A DNA stretch of 64,000 bases from DASUPK01 sp963804595 (GCA_963804595.1 CAWDQZ010000004.1:164732-228731); one strand, 5' to 3'; counted from the stretch's first letter, positions 50,731 through 58,454 are shown. Program-made: numbers and translations. The notes: generated by a model from the letters alone, not told the origin.

Positions 50731-51362
50731 GACCTTGTCGCCTCCAGGGACGCGAGCCAGCCGTCGATCGCCGCCAGGAGCTCCGCGTGGCCGCGGTCGA
50801 ACCCCAGGAGGCGCTCGTTGAGCAGGCCCTTCTGGAACTGCATCACCAGCGCCGCCAGCGCCTCGGCCGAGAAGCGCGAGTCGTCGAACCCGTATTCCTC
50901 GATCGCCGCGGTGAGTGCATCCCGCAGCAACGTGCGCCAGTCCTCGTTGACCCTGTTGAGGCGTGCGCGCATCTCAGGGTGGTTCCAGGCGAGCGCCTCG
51001 AGCTCCGCCCAGACCTTCGGATAGCCCGCCGCGAGGTCCTCATCGATGTAGCCCATGGCGGTGCGCCACTTCTCCGCGAACGGGGCATCGGCCGCGTACA
51101 ACGCGCGCTGGCGATCGAGGATGCGGCCGGTGAAGCGCTCCAGGGTCTGCAGCAGCAGCTCGTCGACCGAGCCGAAGTAGTAGTGGACGAGGCCATGGTT
51201 CTGCCCGGCTTCCGTCGCGAGCTGTCGCGTTGAGATTCCCGCCGCCCCCTCACGGACCAGCAGACGCTCCGCGGCGTCGAGAAAGGTCTCCACGTTGGCC
51301 TCCCTGATCGAGGGCCGGCCGTTGGCGATGCCTGCTTCCGTGGTGGCAAGACTCTTAGTCAC
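50727..51362 (-). CDS. TetR-family transcriptional regulator
   Basis: 211 residues. The N-terminal helix-turn-helix (FLDAAERLLVREGAAGISTRQLATEAGQNHGLVHYYFGSVDELLLQTLERF) is typical of TetR proteins and is followed by a ligand-binding helical domain (WAELEALAWNHPEMRARLNRVNEDW). The start is the GTG at 51362. Its stop overlaps the hydrolase-glycosyltransferase GTG, so the regulator and enzyme are a coupled operon, and the regulator is likely to control it. A promoter with a perfect -35 and an operator-like palindrome lie directly upstream, giving an unusually short leader. Confidence 0.92.
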   Translation of the reverse strand: MTKSLATTEAGIANGRPSIREANVETFLDAAERLLVREGAAGISTRQLATEAGQNHGLVHYYFGSVDELLLQTLERFTGRILDRQRALYAADAPFAEKWRTAMGYIDEDLAAGYPKVWAELEALAWNHPEMRARLNRVNEDWRTLLRDALTAAIEEYGFDDSRFSAEALAALVMQFQKGLLNERLLGFDRGHAELLAAIDGWLASLEATRS

Positions 51363-51406
51363 TTGACTTAGTCAGTCACTAAAGCACAGCGGCATCCGGT
51401 TGTCAA
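51355..51406 (-). promoter_or_regulatory. Sigma-70-type promoter with overlapping TetR operator
   Basis: On the minus strand, TTGACA (51406-51401), a 17-nt spacer and TTTAGT (51383-51378) form a promoter. An 11-bp palindrome TGACTTAGTCA (51364-51374), flanked by GTCACT at 51358 and 51375, covers the start site. Transcription beginning about 7 nt after the -10 leaves under 12 nt before the GTG at 51362, so the mRNA is leaderless or nearly so. Confidence 0.7.
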
Positions 51407-51419
51407 CAGGAGCAGCGGC

Positions 51420-51461
51420 CGGTTGACGGCTTCGCAGGCACGTCGCGGTTGACGGCTTCGC
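51420..51461. repeat. Pair of 16-bp direct repeats
   Basis: CGGTTGACGGCTTCGC occurs at 51420-51435 and again at 51446-51461, a 26-bp period, just beside the structured repeat that follows. It may be an extra partial unit of the same repeat family: the second copy runs into TTCGCCAT, which is also found next to the other structured repeat at 52430. Confidence 0.6.
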
Positions 51462-51470
51462 CATAAGGTC

Positions 51471-51547
51471 GCGGCAGCAAGCGGCCGCATCGCATAACCG
51501 CTCGGGGCTTCGCCCCTTCGCTCATGACGCTGCGGCCTGGCTGCCGC
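51471..51547. repeat. Structured palindromic repeat, copy 1
   Basis: An outer inverted repeat (arms 51471-51489 and 51531-51547) encloses a smaller hairpin GGGGC-TTC-GCCCC (about 51504-51516). It ends 1 nt before the stop codon of the leftward gene at 51549. A second copy is at 52445-52521. Arm bases that differ between the copies change in pairs (GCAGC with GCTGC here, CCAC with GTGG there), so base pairing is conserved. Likely an RNA or transcription terminator element or REP-like repeat. Confidence 0.75.
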
Positions 51548-51548
51548 G

Positions 51549-51797
51549 CTAGCCCATGAGCCAGGCGAGCGTCTCGAACATCGCCACGACCACGGTCACG
51601 ACCGTGATGGTCAGAGCGACGAGGAGAACGCTGAAGCGCACCCGGCCTCGCGACTCGTTGCGCGTGATGCGACGGGCCCGCGATCGGTTGACCGCGCGCT
51701 TGCGCAGCTGATCGCGCCGGCGTTTCTCGAGCGCCATCTCCTGCTCGAACGCCAGCTCGATCTGAGCCATGCTCTGTCGCATCCGCATCTGTGCCAT
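51549..51797 (-). CDS. Small membrane protein, function unknown
   Basis: 82 residues: a long charged, helical N-terminus (MAQMRMRQSMAQIELAFEQEMALEKRRRDQLRKRAVNRSRARRI) and one C-terminal membrane helix (VRFSVLLVALTITVVTVVVAMFETLAWL). It looks like a tail-anchored coiled-coil protein. I do not recognise the family. Its stop touches the structured repeat. It is leftward, as are the nuclease gene upstream and the TetR operon downstream. Confidence 0.6.
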   Translation of the reverse strand: MAQMRMRQSMAQIELAFEQEMALEKRRRDQLRKRAVNRSRARRITRNESRGRVRFSVLLVALTITVVTVVVAMFETLAWLMG

Positions 51798-51845
51798 CGC
51801 AATACGTCCCCCGGGCGGCCGAACACGCTAGCAAGGGATCTTGCA

Positions 51846-52394
51846 CTACGACTCTAGCGGGCAGTGGCCCCATAACCCCCTGCCTGCCGCGCCCGCTGCG
51901 GCCGCGAGGCGGGCGAAGAGCTCGGCGAAGGAGTCGTTCGGCGGGATCGTCAGGGTCCGCGCCATTCCCCGCCGGACCAGCTCCGCGTTGACGAACAGCG
52001 GCCGCCCTCCGGCGCTCGGCAGGTAGACGTAGGCGAGCAGGCGCCCGTAGACGTCGCGCAGCTCGGCGTCGAAGCGCAGGGTCACGGTGCGGTCGCCCAC
52101 GAGGTGCTCGTTGACGACGTGAGCCTGGGGGCCGCCGCACTGGACCGGGGTGTCGGGCTTGACCGTCTCCGGCGTGTCGATGCCGATGTAGCGGACGGTC
52201 TCCTCCTCGCCGTCGGGCATGCGGACGTCGATCGTGTCCCCGTCGACGACGTGGGTGACGCGGGCGGAGGTGGGACCGCTGGGCTCGTCGGAGCCGTCGT
52301 CGTTCCCGCAGCCGCGTGAGAGCGCGACTACGACCAGAACAGCGGCGATCAAAAGGGGGGCACGCAGGGCGCCCCGGCGGACGGGTCGGCTCAC
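51846..52394 (-). CDS. Thermonuclease-like (SNase-fold) secreted or lipoprotein nuclease
   Basis: 182 residues. An N-terminal hydrophobic segment (APLLIAAVLVVVALSRGCG) ends in a lipobox-like LSRGC, suggesting a lipid-anchored or secreted protein. The nuclease domain follows: ARVTHVVDGDTIDVRMPDG, RYIGIDTPETVKPDTP (catalytic Arg and Glu) and LRFDAELRDVYGRLLAYVYLP (second catalytic Arg in YGR). The family's Ca-dependent phosphodiesterase residues are all present. Likely extracytoplasmic DNase or RNase for nutrient use or eDNA turnover. ATG at 52394. Confidence 0.9.
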   Translation of the reverse strand: MSRPVRRGALRAPLLIAAVLVVVALSRGCGNDDGSDEPSGPTSARVTHVVDGDTIDVRMPDGEEETVRYIGIDTPETVKPDTPVQCGGPQAHVVNEHLVGDRTVTLRFDAELRDVYGRLLAYVYLPSAGGRPLFVNAELVRRGMARTLTIPPNDSFAELFARLAAAAGAAGRGLWGHCPLES

Positions 52395-52444
52395 TCCTCG
52401 ATGATGCTCGGGCGTCCGGAACTACTCGGCTTCGCCATCAGAAC

Positions 52445-52521
52445 GCGGCCACAAGCGGCCGCCCCACATAACCGCTCGGGGCTTCCGCCCCTCGCTCATG
52501 ATTGTGCGGCCTGGTGGCCGC
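52445..52521. repeat. Structured palindromic repeat, copy 2
   Basis: Outer arms at 52445-52462 and 52503-52521 flank the inner hairpin GGGGC-TTCC-GCCCC (about 52478-52491). The right arm ends at the first base of the aldolase stop. The sequence ATAACCGCTCGGGGC and CGCTCATGA are shared with copy 1, while arm bases covary with it. Same orientation as copy 1 relative to the adjacent leftward gene. Confidence 0.75.
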
Positions 52522-53441
52522 TACGGAATGCGCCGCACGTGGCTGAGGAGCGTCTCCTTGATCTGGCCGATGATCTCGAGCGCCTGGCTCTTCTCGCGCT
52601 GCCAGACGTTGCGGCCGAAGATCACGCCGGAGCCGCCCGCCTCCATGATCACGCGGGTGTGCATCAGCACCGTCTCGTCGTCGGTCTTCGACCCGCCGGA
52701 GAGGACCACCAGCGACCGCCCGGCCGACTCGACGATCTGGCGCACCGCCTCCTCGGGGGAGACCTCCATCTCGTTGTAGGGAGCGGGCTGGTCCTTGTCC
52801 TTCTCGGGGTCGAACTTCGGGAAGTTGAGCTTGACCACGTCGGCGCCCATCTCCATCGCCAGGCGGGCCGCATAGTCGATTGCGTAGAAGGACGTAGCCC
52901 CGCCCTTCTTGTCGATCGCGGAACCGCGCGGGTACGCCCACACGACCAGAGGCATGCCGTAGCGCTCGCAGTCCTCGCGGACGCCCTTGAGCTGGTGGAG
53001 GTCCACGTCCTGGCGCGGAGAGCCCACGTAGAGCGTGTAGCCGACGGCGTCGGCGCCGAGGCGCACCGCATCCTCGACGGACGCGTTCGTCGTTGAGAGT
53101 GCCTCGTCCGACGGCGGAACGTCCGTCTTGGCGTTGACCTTCAGGATCAGCGGCACCTGGCCGGCGTAGTCGGGGTAGTAGCGGGTCGCCAGGCCGATCT
53201 GGCAGGCGATCGCCGAGTAGCCCGCCTCGGCGGCGAGGCTGAACTGGTACTCGGGATCCTTGGAGGCCGGGTTCGGGAAGAAGTCCCGGGGTCCGTGCTC
53301 GATCCCCTGGTCGATCGGGAGCAGCATCAGGGTCCCGTTGCCGGGGCCGTAGTCGAAGAGCAGACGGCGCAGCCGCGCGCGCTTGCCGGGCGAGAGCGTT
53401 GCGAGCAGCGACTTCTGCTCGGTGATCGACTTGACTTCCAT
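52521..53441 (-). CDS. Class I fructose-bisphosphate aldolase (DhnA-type)
   Basis: 306 residues from the ATG at 53441 (MEVKSITEQKSLLATLSPG). It has the DhnA/archaeal-type class I aldolase features: LLPIDQGIEHGPRDFFPNPA, ILKVNAKTDVPP, GADAVGYTLYVGSPRQ, VVWAYPRGSAIDKKGG, ADVVKLNFPK (Schiff-base Lys region) and VVLSGGSKTDDE. It splits fructose-1,6-bisphosphate in glycolysis and gluconeogenesis. A longer reading from 53732 has a Ser-rich leader and is unlikely. GAGGAGG at about 53451 precedes the start. Divergent from the YbdK-type gene and followed by structured repeat copy 2. Confidence 0.95.
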   Translation of the reverse strand: MEVKSITEQKSLLATLSPGKRARLRRLLFDYGPGNGTLMLLPIDQGIEHGPRDFFPNPASKDPEYQFSLAAEAGYSAIACQIGLATRYYPDYAGQVPLILKVNAKTDVPPSDEALSTTNASVEDAVRLGADAVGYTLYVGSPRQDVDLHQLKGVREDCERYGMPLVVWAYPRGSAIDKKGGATSFYAIDYAARLAMEMGADVVKLNFPKFDPEKDKDQPAPYNEMEVSPEEAVRQIVESAGRSLVVLSGGSKTDDETVLMHTRVIMEAGGSGVIFGRNVWQREKSQALEIIGQIKETLLSHVRRIP

Positions 53442-53520
53442 GGTCTCGATTACCTCCTCGTTGGCCTCGGATTCAGTATGCCCGATCAGCGCGGTCAGGT
53501 CTTCATCCCCGGCGGCTGTC

Positions 53521-54651
53521 ATGGTCCGCGGCGTGCTCGACCACAAATTCGGCGGCACGCCCTTCACGCTCGGCATCGAGGAGGAGCTGATGATCTGCGA
53601 TGCCGAGACCCTCGAGCTCTCGCAGGGGATCGAGACGATCCTCGGCGACCTCCCCGACGACCTGCCGGGAGAGGTGAAGCCGGAGCTCATGCAGTCCGTG
53701 CTCGAGGTGGCGACCCTCCCCTGCCGGGACATCGTCGAGGCGGCCGATCAGATCCGGCAGCTTCGCCGCTGTGTCCGCGAGGTCGCAGCCCGGAACGGGC
53801 TCGCCATCGGCGCGGCGGGAACCCATCCCTCGTCGCACTACGAGGACCAGCTGATCGTCGACCAGCCCCGCTACAAGGAACTGGCCGCCGAGCTCAAGTG
53901 GATCGCCCAGCAGGAGCTGATCTTCGGCACCCATGTCCACGTAGGTGTCGACGATGCCGAGAAGGCGATCTACCTCGCCGACGGGATGCGTGGGTACCTC
54001 CCTCTGCTGCTCGGCATGTCTTCGAACTCGCCGCTCTGGCAGGGCAAGACGACGGGCATGATGTCCTCGCGGACACCGGTGTTCCGCGCCTTTCCGCGAA
54101 TCGGGATTCCGCCCTACTACGGCACCTGGGAGACCTACTCCAACCGCGTCGAGCAGATGATGAAGGGCGGGGCGATCGAGGACTACACCTACCTGTGGTG
54201 GGATGTGCGGCCGCACCCGAACCTCGGCACCGTCGAGCTCCGGGTCTTCGACCAGCAGACCAGGGTCGATCTCACCATCGGCTTCGCCGCGTTCGCGCAG
54301 GCGCTCGCCCACCGCCTCACGACCTTCTACGAGGACGGCGTCCCGAGCGTCGACTATCCGCTGGAGCTGATCGACGACAACAAGGTGCGGGCCGCTCTCA
54401 TCGGGATCGAGGGCGAGCTGATCGACTTCGACCAGGGGCTCGAGGTGCCGGCCGAGGAGATGACCCTCGGCGTGATCGAGGATCTCAGCGAGGATGCCCG
54501 CGAGCTCGGCTGCGATCAGGAGCTGCGGGCGCTCACCGAGCTGGTCGAGAGCGGGACCGGGGCGCGCCGCCAGCTCGACTGGCTGCAGGAGCACGGAGAC
54601 GTCGGCGGCCTGATGAGTGAGATCGTGGCGGCGACCGACCCGGACACCTGA
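53521..54651 (+). CDS. YbdK-type carboxylate-amine ligase (glutamate-cysteine ligase 2 family)
   Basis: 376 residues from the ATG at 53521. The fold signature LGIEEELMICDAETLEL is near residue 18, with AVLEVATLPC-like QSVLEVATLPCRDIVEAADQI and IFGTHVHVGVDDAEKAIYL (metal-binding His) and TVELRVFDQQTRVDLTIGF further on. YbdK proteins form a gamma-glutamyl-type amide with weak activity; in actinobacteria the physiological role is often unclear. Divergently transcribed from the aldolase across 79 nt. No second gene of a thiol pathway is next to it. Confidence 0.9.
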   Translation: MVRGVLDHKFGGTPFTLGIEEELMICDAETLELSQGIETILGDLPDDLPGEVKPELMQSVLEVATLPCRDIVEAADQIRQLRRCVREVAARNGLAIGAAGTHPSSHYEDQLIVDQPRYKELAAELKWIAQQELIFGTHVHVGVDDAEKAIYLADGMRGYLPLLLGMSSNSPLWQGKTTGMMSSRTPVFRAFPRIGIPPYYGTWETYSNRVEQMMKGGAIEDYTYLWWDVRPHPNLGTVELRVFDQQTRVDLTIGFAAFAQALAHRLTTFYEDGVPSVDYPLELIDDNKVRAALIGIEGELIDFDQGLEVPAEEMTLGVIEDLSEDARELGCDQELRALTELVESGTGARRQLDWLQEHGDVGGLMSEIVAATDPDT

Positions 54652-54763
54652 TTTTTCGCTGAGACAAACGGTCTGCGGTGCCTCAAAAGGACCGCATTCG
54701 AACGTGTTCCGGACGCTTTAGTACGATTTCAGTAGTGAATTACCGATTTTCAGGAACGTGAAA

Positions 54764-54776
54764 TACGGAATCCGTA
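54764..54776. promoter_or_regulatory. Operator-like palindrome before the HxlR gene
   Basis: TACGGAATCCGTA is a perfect palindrome around a central A, 3 nt before the ATG at 54780. Winged-helix repressors often bind such sites, so it is a likely autoregulatory operator. Its position over the leader would let the protein block its own transcript. Confidence 0.55.
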
Positions 54777-54779
54777 CCA

Positions 54780-55070
54780 ATGGCCGGCGAACGGGCAGTA
54801 GAAAGCGTTCTTGACCTGCTCGGCAGGCGCTGGGCGCTCCGGCTCGTCTGGGAGCTCCGCCGGAGCACGCTCTCCTTCTCGGAGCTTCGCCAGCGGCTGG
54901 CGATCAGCCCCTCGGTTCTCTCCGCGCGCCTCGGCGACTTGGCCGACGCCGGCGTCCTGGAGCGGGATCCCGTCCGCCGGTACCGGCTGAGTGGCCGGGG
55001 CCGCGAGCTCGCGAGGATTCTCTACGAGCTCAATCGATGGGCCGAGCAACATCAAACGGGTCGCGCCTAA
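54780..55070 (+). CDS. HxlR-family winged-helix transcriptional regulator
   Basis: 96 residues: ERAVESVLDLLGRRWALRLVWELRRSTLSFSELRQRLAISPSVLSARLGDLADAGVLERDPVRRYRLSGRGRELARIL, the full HxlR/MarR-like winged helix with the wing DPVRRYRLSGRG. Many members sense electrophiles or other small molecules; here the usual N-terminal Cys is absent, so a redox role is not indicated. The last seven codons form the first copy of a 20-bp tandem repeat that continues past the stop. A 13-bp palindrome lies over the leader. Confidence 0.88.
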   Translation: MAGERAVESVLDLLGRRWALRLVWELRRSTLSFSELRQRLAISPSVLSARLGDLADAGVLERDPVRRYRLSGRGRELARILYELNRWAEQHQTGRA

Positions 55071-55108
55071 ATCAAACGGGTCGCGCCTAAATCAAACGGG
55101 TCGCGCCT
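55051..55108. repeat. Three tandem copies of a 20-bp unit
   Basis: ATCAAACGGGTCGCGCCTAA occurs at 55051-55070, 55071-55090 and 55091-55108 (the last is missing two bases). The first copy is the end of the HxlR coding region including its TAA. Exact identity suggests a recent slippage duplication. It is not CRISPR, since there are no spacers. Confidence 0.9.
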
Positions 55109-55151
55109 GCCGGCGCGCCCTCGCACAACGCCCTCGCACTATCCTCGCGGG

Positions 55152-55934
55152 GTGAGCTCGCCCGAGTTGAGCGTCGTCTGCAAGACCTGCGGCGAGGAGG
55201 TCAGCCCCTACGTGACCGAGTGCCCCTACTGCGGCACTCGGCTCCGCAAGCGGGCGCCGAAGCTCGAGCTCCGCGGCGACGAGCTCACGCCAAGGGAGTC
55301 ACGACGTACGCGCCGCCGCACCGCGAGGGCACAGCGTATGCAGGCGCTCGGCGAGCGCCCTTACGCCGTGATCGCTGCGATCGTGATTGGGGCCGTTCTT
55401 CTCCTCGTGCGCGTCGCGAGCCCGGCGCTCAACGCCCACGACCTCGGCGCGATCGTCGGCCCGGTGCAGGACGACTGGTGGCGCTACCTGGTCGCGCCCT
55501 TCGTCTATCCCGACATCGGCTACCTGTTCGTCGTCTCGATCGGGATCGCGATCTTCGGCACTGCGGTCGAGCAGCGGCTGGGCCTGATTTCGACGGTCGT
55601 GCTGATGATCGCCTGCGGCGCGCTCGGCATGCTGGCCGCCGATGGGATCGAGACCGCCTTCGCCAGCCACAACGACGTCCTGCTCGCCGCCGGAGGCAAC
55701 GGCATCGCCCTCGGGCTGCTCGCCGCCTGGGCCGTGATGCGGGCCGGGGAGGTCCGAGCGCACCCTGACGAGGACGTGGAGCTGATCGGCGCCGCGGTCG
55801 CCGCGGCCGTGCTCATCCTGCTGCCTCTGGTCGACGACTACGCGAACGTCTTCGCGGGCCTCGCGGGCGCGCTGGTCGGTGCCGCCTGCGGCGGGCTGGC
55901 CTCACTGTCACGTCGCGAGCGCCACCTCGGCTGA
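55152..55934 (+). CDS. Zinc-ribbon plus rhomboid-like membrane protein, probable pseudoprotease
   Basis: 260 residues. A four-Cys zinc ribbon (Cys10, Cys13, Cys24, Cys27) leads to a charged linker and six hydrophobic segments. The rhomboid pattern is visible: WWRYLVAPFVYPDIGYLFVVSIGIAIFGTAVEQRLG corresponds to L1 and TM2, and GGNGIALGLLAAW to TM4, where the catalytic GxSG Ser is Asn183. The C-terminal segment DDYANVFAGLAGALVGAACG lacks the catalytic His. Both catalytic residues are therefore absent, as in iRhom-like proteins. GTG start at 55152. The role may be binding or chaperoning of membrane proteins. Confidence 0.75.
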   Translation: MSSPELSVVCKTCGEEVSPYVTECPYCGTRLRKRAPKLELRGDELTPRESRRTRRRTARAQRMQALGERPYAVIAAIVIGAVLLLVRVASPALNAHDLGAIVGPVQDDWWRYLVAPFVYPDIGYLFVVSIGIAIFGTAVEQRLGLISTVVLMIACGALGMLAADGIETAFASHNDVLLAAGGNGIALGLLAAWAVMRAGEVRAHPDEDVELIGAAVAAAVLILLPLVDDYANVFAGLAGALVGAACGGLASLSRRERHLG

Positions 55935-55944
55935 CACCAGCACC

Positions 55945-56601
55945 TTGGCGTACGACAAGTTCATCACCATCACGCCCGATCTCCACCGCTACTCGGTGGA
56001 GCACAGCTCCTTCCGCGACCGCGTGGTGTCCGAGGTCGAGCAGGCGGGCGAGGAGATGGGCGACCTGGCCGCGATGCAGATCGCGGGCGACCAGGCCGCC
56101 TTCATGACCATCCTCGTGCGGGCGATCGGCGCCCGCGACGCGCTCGAGGTGGGGACCTTCCTGGGCTACGGCGCGCTCGCGATCGCGCGCGGCCTGCCGG
56201 ATGACGGCCACCTCGTCTGCTGCGAGCTGGACGAGGGGTACGCCGAGCGGGCGCGCGAGCACCTGCGCAACGCGGGCCTCGACGGGAAGGTCGAGATTCG
56301 CGTCGGCCCGGCGCTGGAGACGCTGCGCGCGATGGAGCCGGCCGAGCAGTTCGACTTCGCCTTCATCGACGCGGACAAGACCGAGTACATCGACTACTAC
56401 GAGGAGGCGCTGTCGCGGCTCCGGACGAACGGCGTGATCCTGCTCGACAACACGCTGCGTGACGGAACCGTCCTCGATCCAGGCGACTCGGAGGCCGCCC
56501 GGGTCACCGCGGAGCTCAACAACCGCCTCGCCAAGGACGACCGCGTGAACGTGGCGCTGCTCGGCTTCGCCGACGGCATCACCATGGTCCGCAAGCGGTG
56601 A
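55945..56601 (+). CDS. O-methyltransferase family 3 (catechol / caffeoyl-CoA type)
   Basis: 218 residues from the TTG at 55945. The class signatures are MQIAGDQAAFMTILVRAIGARDALEVGTFLGYGALAIARGLP, GHLVCCELDEGYAERAREHLRNAG and FDFAFIDADKTEYIDYYEEAL, with LLDNTLRDGTVLDP. They match the divalent-metal O-methyltransferases that methylate catechols. The start lies 10 nt after the rhomboid-like stop with no strong ribosome-binding site, so the N-terminus is uncertain. The stop overlaps the GTG of the acetyltransferase gene by 4 nt. Confidence 0.9.
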   Translation: MAYDKFITITPDLHRYSVEHSSFRDRVVSEVEQAGEEMGDLAAMQIAGDQAAFMTILVRAIGARDALEVGTFLGYGALAIARGLPDDGHLVCCELDEGYAERAREHLRNAGLDGKVEIRVGPALETLRAMEPAEQFDFAFIDADKTEYIDYYEEALSRLRTNGVILLDNTLRDGTVLDPGDSEAARVTAELNNRLAKDDRVNVALLGFADGITMVRKR

Positions 56602-57365
56602 GCCCCGTCCCCACGGACGACCGCGGCTGGTTCGAGCTCGTCCTCTCCAATCAGCCGCCGCTCTGGGAGCTCTACGCCGAAGCGTTCGACGGGCACGTCG
56701 AGCGGCTGGGGGACGTCCAGGCGACGGTCGTCCCGGCCTCGCCCAACCGCTCCTTCTTCAACTCGGTCTTCTACGAGGATTCCGACGCCCTGGTGGACGC
56801 CCTGCCGCGCCTCGCCGAGATCTACAAGGGGGCGGAAGTCAGCGCGTGGACCGTCTGGATCCCGGCCTCGGACGAAGCCGCCCGGGCCGGGCTCGCCGAC
56901 GCCGGCCACACGTTGGACGCGACGCCCCGCGCGATGGGCCTCGAGATGACTGACCTCGACCCGCCGGAGCCCGACCCGGAGCTCGAGATCAGGCGTGAGA
57001 TGGACACCGAGGCCTGTCGTTCGATCAACGAGATCGCCTACGGGTATCCGCCGGGCGACTTCCCGCCGATGAAGCCGATGCCCGAGACCGAGATCTACCT
57101 GGCCGACCTCAACGGAGACACCGTCGGCACGACCCTCACCTGGGACCGCGACGACGACGTCGAGATCACCTTCGTCGCCGTCCTCCCGGAGGCACGCGGT
57201 CGCGGCGTCTCTGGGCGCATCCTCGGTCGAGCCCTGGAGCGCGAGCGCGAGCGCGGCAAGGTCGCCTCGACACTGATCGCCACCAAGCTCGGTCGCCCCG
57301 TCTACGAGAAGCTCGGCTACCGCGATGCGGGCGGGCTGGAGATGTGGGAGAGGAGGCGAGCGTGA
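56598..57365 (+). CDS. GNAT-family acetyltransferase
   Basis: 255 residues. The acetyl-CoA-binding motif VLPEARGRGVSGRILGRALERERERGKVASTL near residue 200 and the final LGRPVYEKLGYRDAGGLEMWERR are typical of GNAT enzymes. The N-terminal half (residues 1-130) is a diverged second GNAT-like repeat without the CoA loop, seen in tandem-GNAT families. The GTG overlaps the O-methyltransferase stop by 4 nt and the next GTG overlaps this stop by 4 nt, so three genes are coupled. The substrate is unknown. Confidence 0.88.
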   Translation: MSPVPTDDRGWFELVLSNQPPLWELYAEAFDGHVERLGDVQATVVPASPNRSFFNSVFYEDSDALVDALPRLAEIYKGAEVSAWTVWIPASDEAARAGLADAGHTLDATPRAMGLEMTDLDPPEPDPELEIRREMDTEACRSINEIAYGYPPGDFPPMKPMPETEIYLADLNGDTVGTTLTWDRDDDVEITFVAVLPEARGRGVSGRILGRALERERERGKVASTLIATKLGRPVYEKLGYRDAGGLEMWERRRA

Positions 57366-57694
57366 GCAGATACAGCGACGAGGAGATCGACGCGGCGATC
57401 GATGAGCTCTCGGATCCCGAGGCCTTCCGCGAGGCCGAGCGGCAGGTCGCCCGCGCGGCGCCCAGGCTGCAGAGGATTCTCGCCGAGGCGCTCGGCGCCG
57501 GTGGCTGGTTCGGCGAGTCCCACGACTCGGAGGTCCTGAAGGCCGCTACGAATCCGGACGAGGAGGCGCGGCTGAGCGCCGTCCGAACGCTCATCGCGGA
57601 GGAAACGCGCATGGGGATGATGGTCGGCGTGGCGGTAGGGTGGGCGCTCGCCGAGAGGCTCGAGCAGCGGGGACCGGACAGCAAGGAGGACTGA
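57362..57694 (+). CDS. Conserved hypothetical protein
   Basis: 110 residues from the GTG at 57362 (MSRYSDEEIDAAIDELSDPEAFREAERQV). Helical and amphipathic, with a Gly-rich middle (AEALGAGGWFGESHDSEVLKAATNPDEEARL) and a hydrophobic C-terminal helix (MGMMVGVAVGWALAERLEQ). I do not recognise the family. The start overlaps the GNAT stop by 4 nt. An ATG at 57344 would be in frame but overlaps more of the GNAT gene. Confidence 0.65.
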   Translation: MSRYSDEEIDAAIDELSDPEAFREAERQVARAAPRLQRILAEALGAGGWFGESHDSEVLKAATNPDEEARLSAVRTLIAEETRMGMMVGVAVGWALAERLEQRGPDSKED

Positions 57695-57699
57695 CGCAG

Positions 57700-58410
57700 A
57701 TGGAGATCAACTACATCGGCCACTCGACCGTGGAACTGGTGGACGGCGACACACGGGTCCTGATCGATCCGTTCCTGAAGCCGAACAATCCGGCGGCCAA
57801 CGTGAGCGCCGACGATGTCGACCCCAACCACGTCGTCATCACCCACGCCCATCAGGACCACTTCGCCGACGCCGTCGCGGTCGGCAAGCGGACTGAAGCC
57901 TTCTTCGTCGCCATCTCCGAGCTCGCCAACGTTCTGGACGAGCAGGGAATCGAGAACTTCGCCGATCCCAACCTCGGCGGCACCGTCGAGTTCGATTGGG
58001 GCTGGGTGAAGCTCGTCCAGGCGTTCCACACGAGCACCGTCCCGGTCGGTGACCGGCCCTTCAGCCCGACCTCGGGCACCGTCATCGGCGCCGCCGCGGG
58101 CGCGGTCATCAACCTCGGCGGCAAGACGCTCTACCACCTCGGCGACACCGCTCTCTTCGGCGACCTGAGGCTGATCGCCGAGCGCACCCCGGTGGATGTC
58201 GCCTTCATTCCGATCGGCGGCCACTACACGATGGATCGCCACGACGCCGTGGTCGCCGCGGATTTCATCGGCGCCGACACGGTGATTCCGATCCACTACA
58301 ACACCTTCCCGCCGATCGAGACCGACGCCGAGGCGTTCAAGTCCGACGTCGAGTCACAAACCAAGTCGAAGGTCGTCGTGCTCGCCCCGGGCGAGAGCCA
58401 CTCCGTCTAG
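57700..58410 (+). CDS. UlaG-like metallo-beta-lactamase-fold hydrolase
   Basis: 236 residues. The metal-site signature VITHAHQDHFADAVAVG (HxHxDH, near residue 48) is followed by the His in VQAFHTSTVPVG and Asp in LYHLGDTALFGDLRLI, with IPIGGHYTMDRHDAVVAADFI and PIHYNTFPPIE. This matches the UlaG-type metal-dependent hydrolases (phosphodiester or lactone cleavage). AAGGAGGA at about 57683 supports the ATG at 57700, 5 nt after the preceding stop. The natural substrate is unknown. Confidence 0.9.
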   Translation: MEINYIGHSTVELVDGDTRVLIDPFLKPNNPAANVSADDVDPNHVVITHAHQDHFADAVAVGKRTEAFFVAISELANVLDEQGIENFADPNLGGTVEFDWGWVKLVQAFHTSTVPVGDRPFSPTSGTVIGAAAGAVINLGGKTLYHLGDTALFGDLRLIAERTPVDVAFIPIGGHYTMDRHDAVVAADFIGADTVIPIHYNTFPPIETDAEAFKSDVESQTKSKVVVLAPGESHSV

Positions 58411-58454
58411 AGCTTCGACCGGAATCGAGTCCTCGAGGCTTCCGGTCCGTCCGA

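Noticed and set aside
48829..51024. 731-codon plus-strand reading opposite the hydrolase-GT gene
   Set aside because: Shadow of a well supported fusion gene; no domain.
55051..55108. CRISPR-like triple repeat
   Set aside because: Units are directly adjacent with no spacers and overlap a coding end; a simple tandem repeat.
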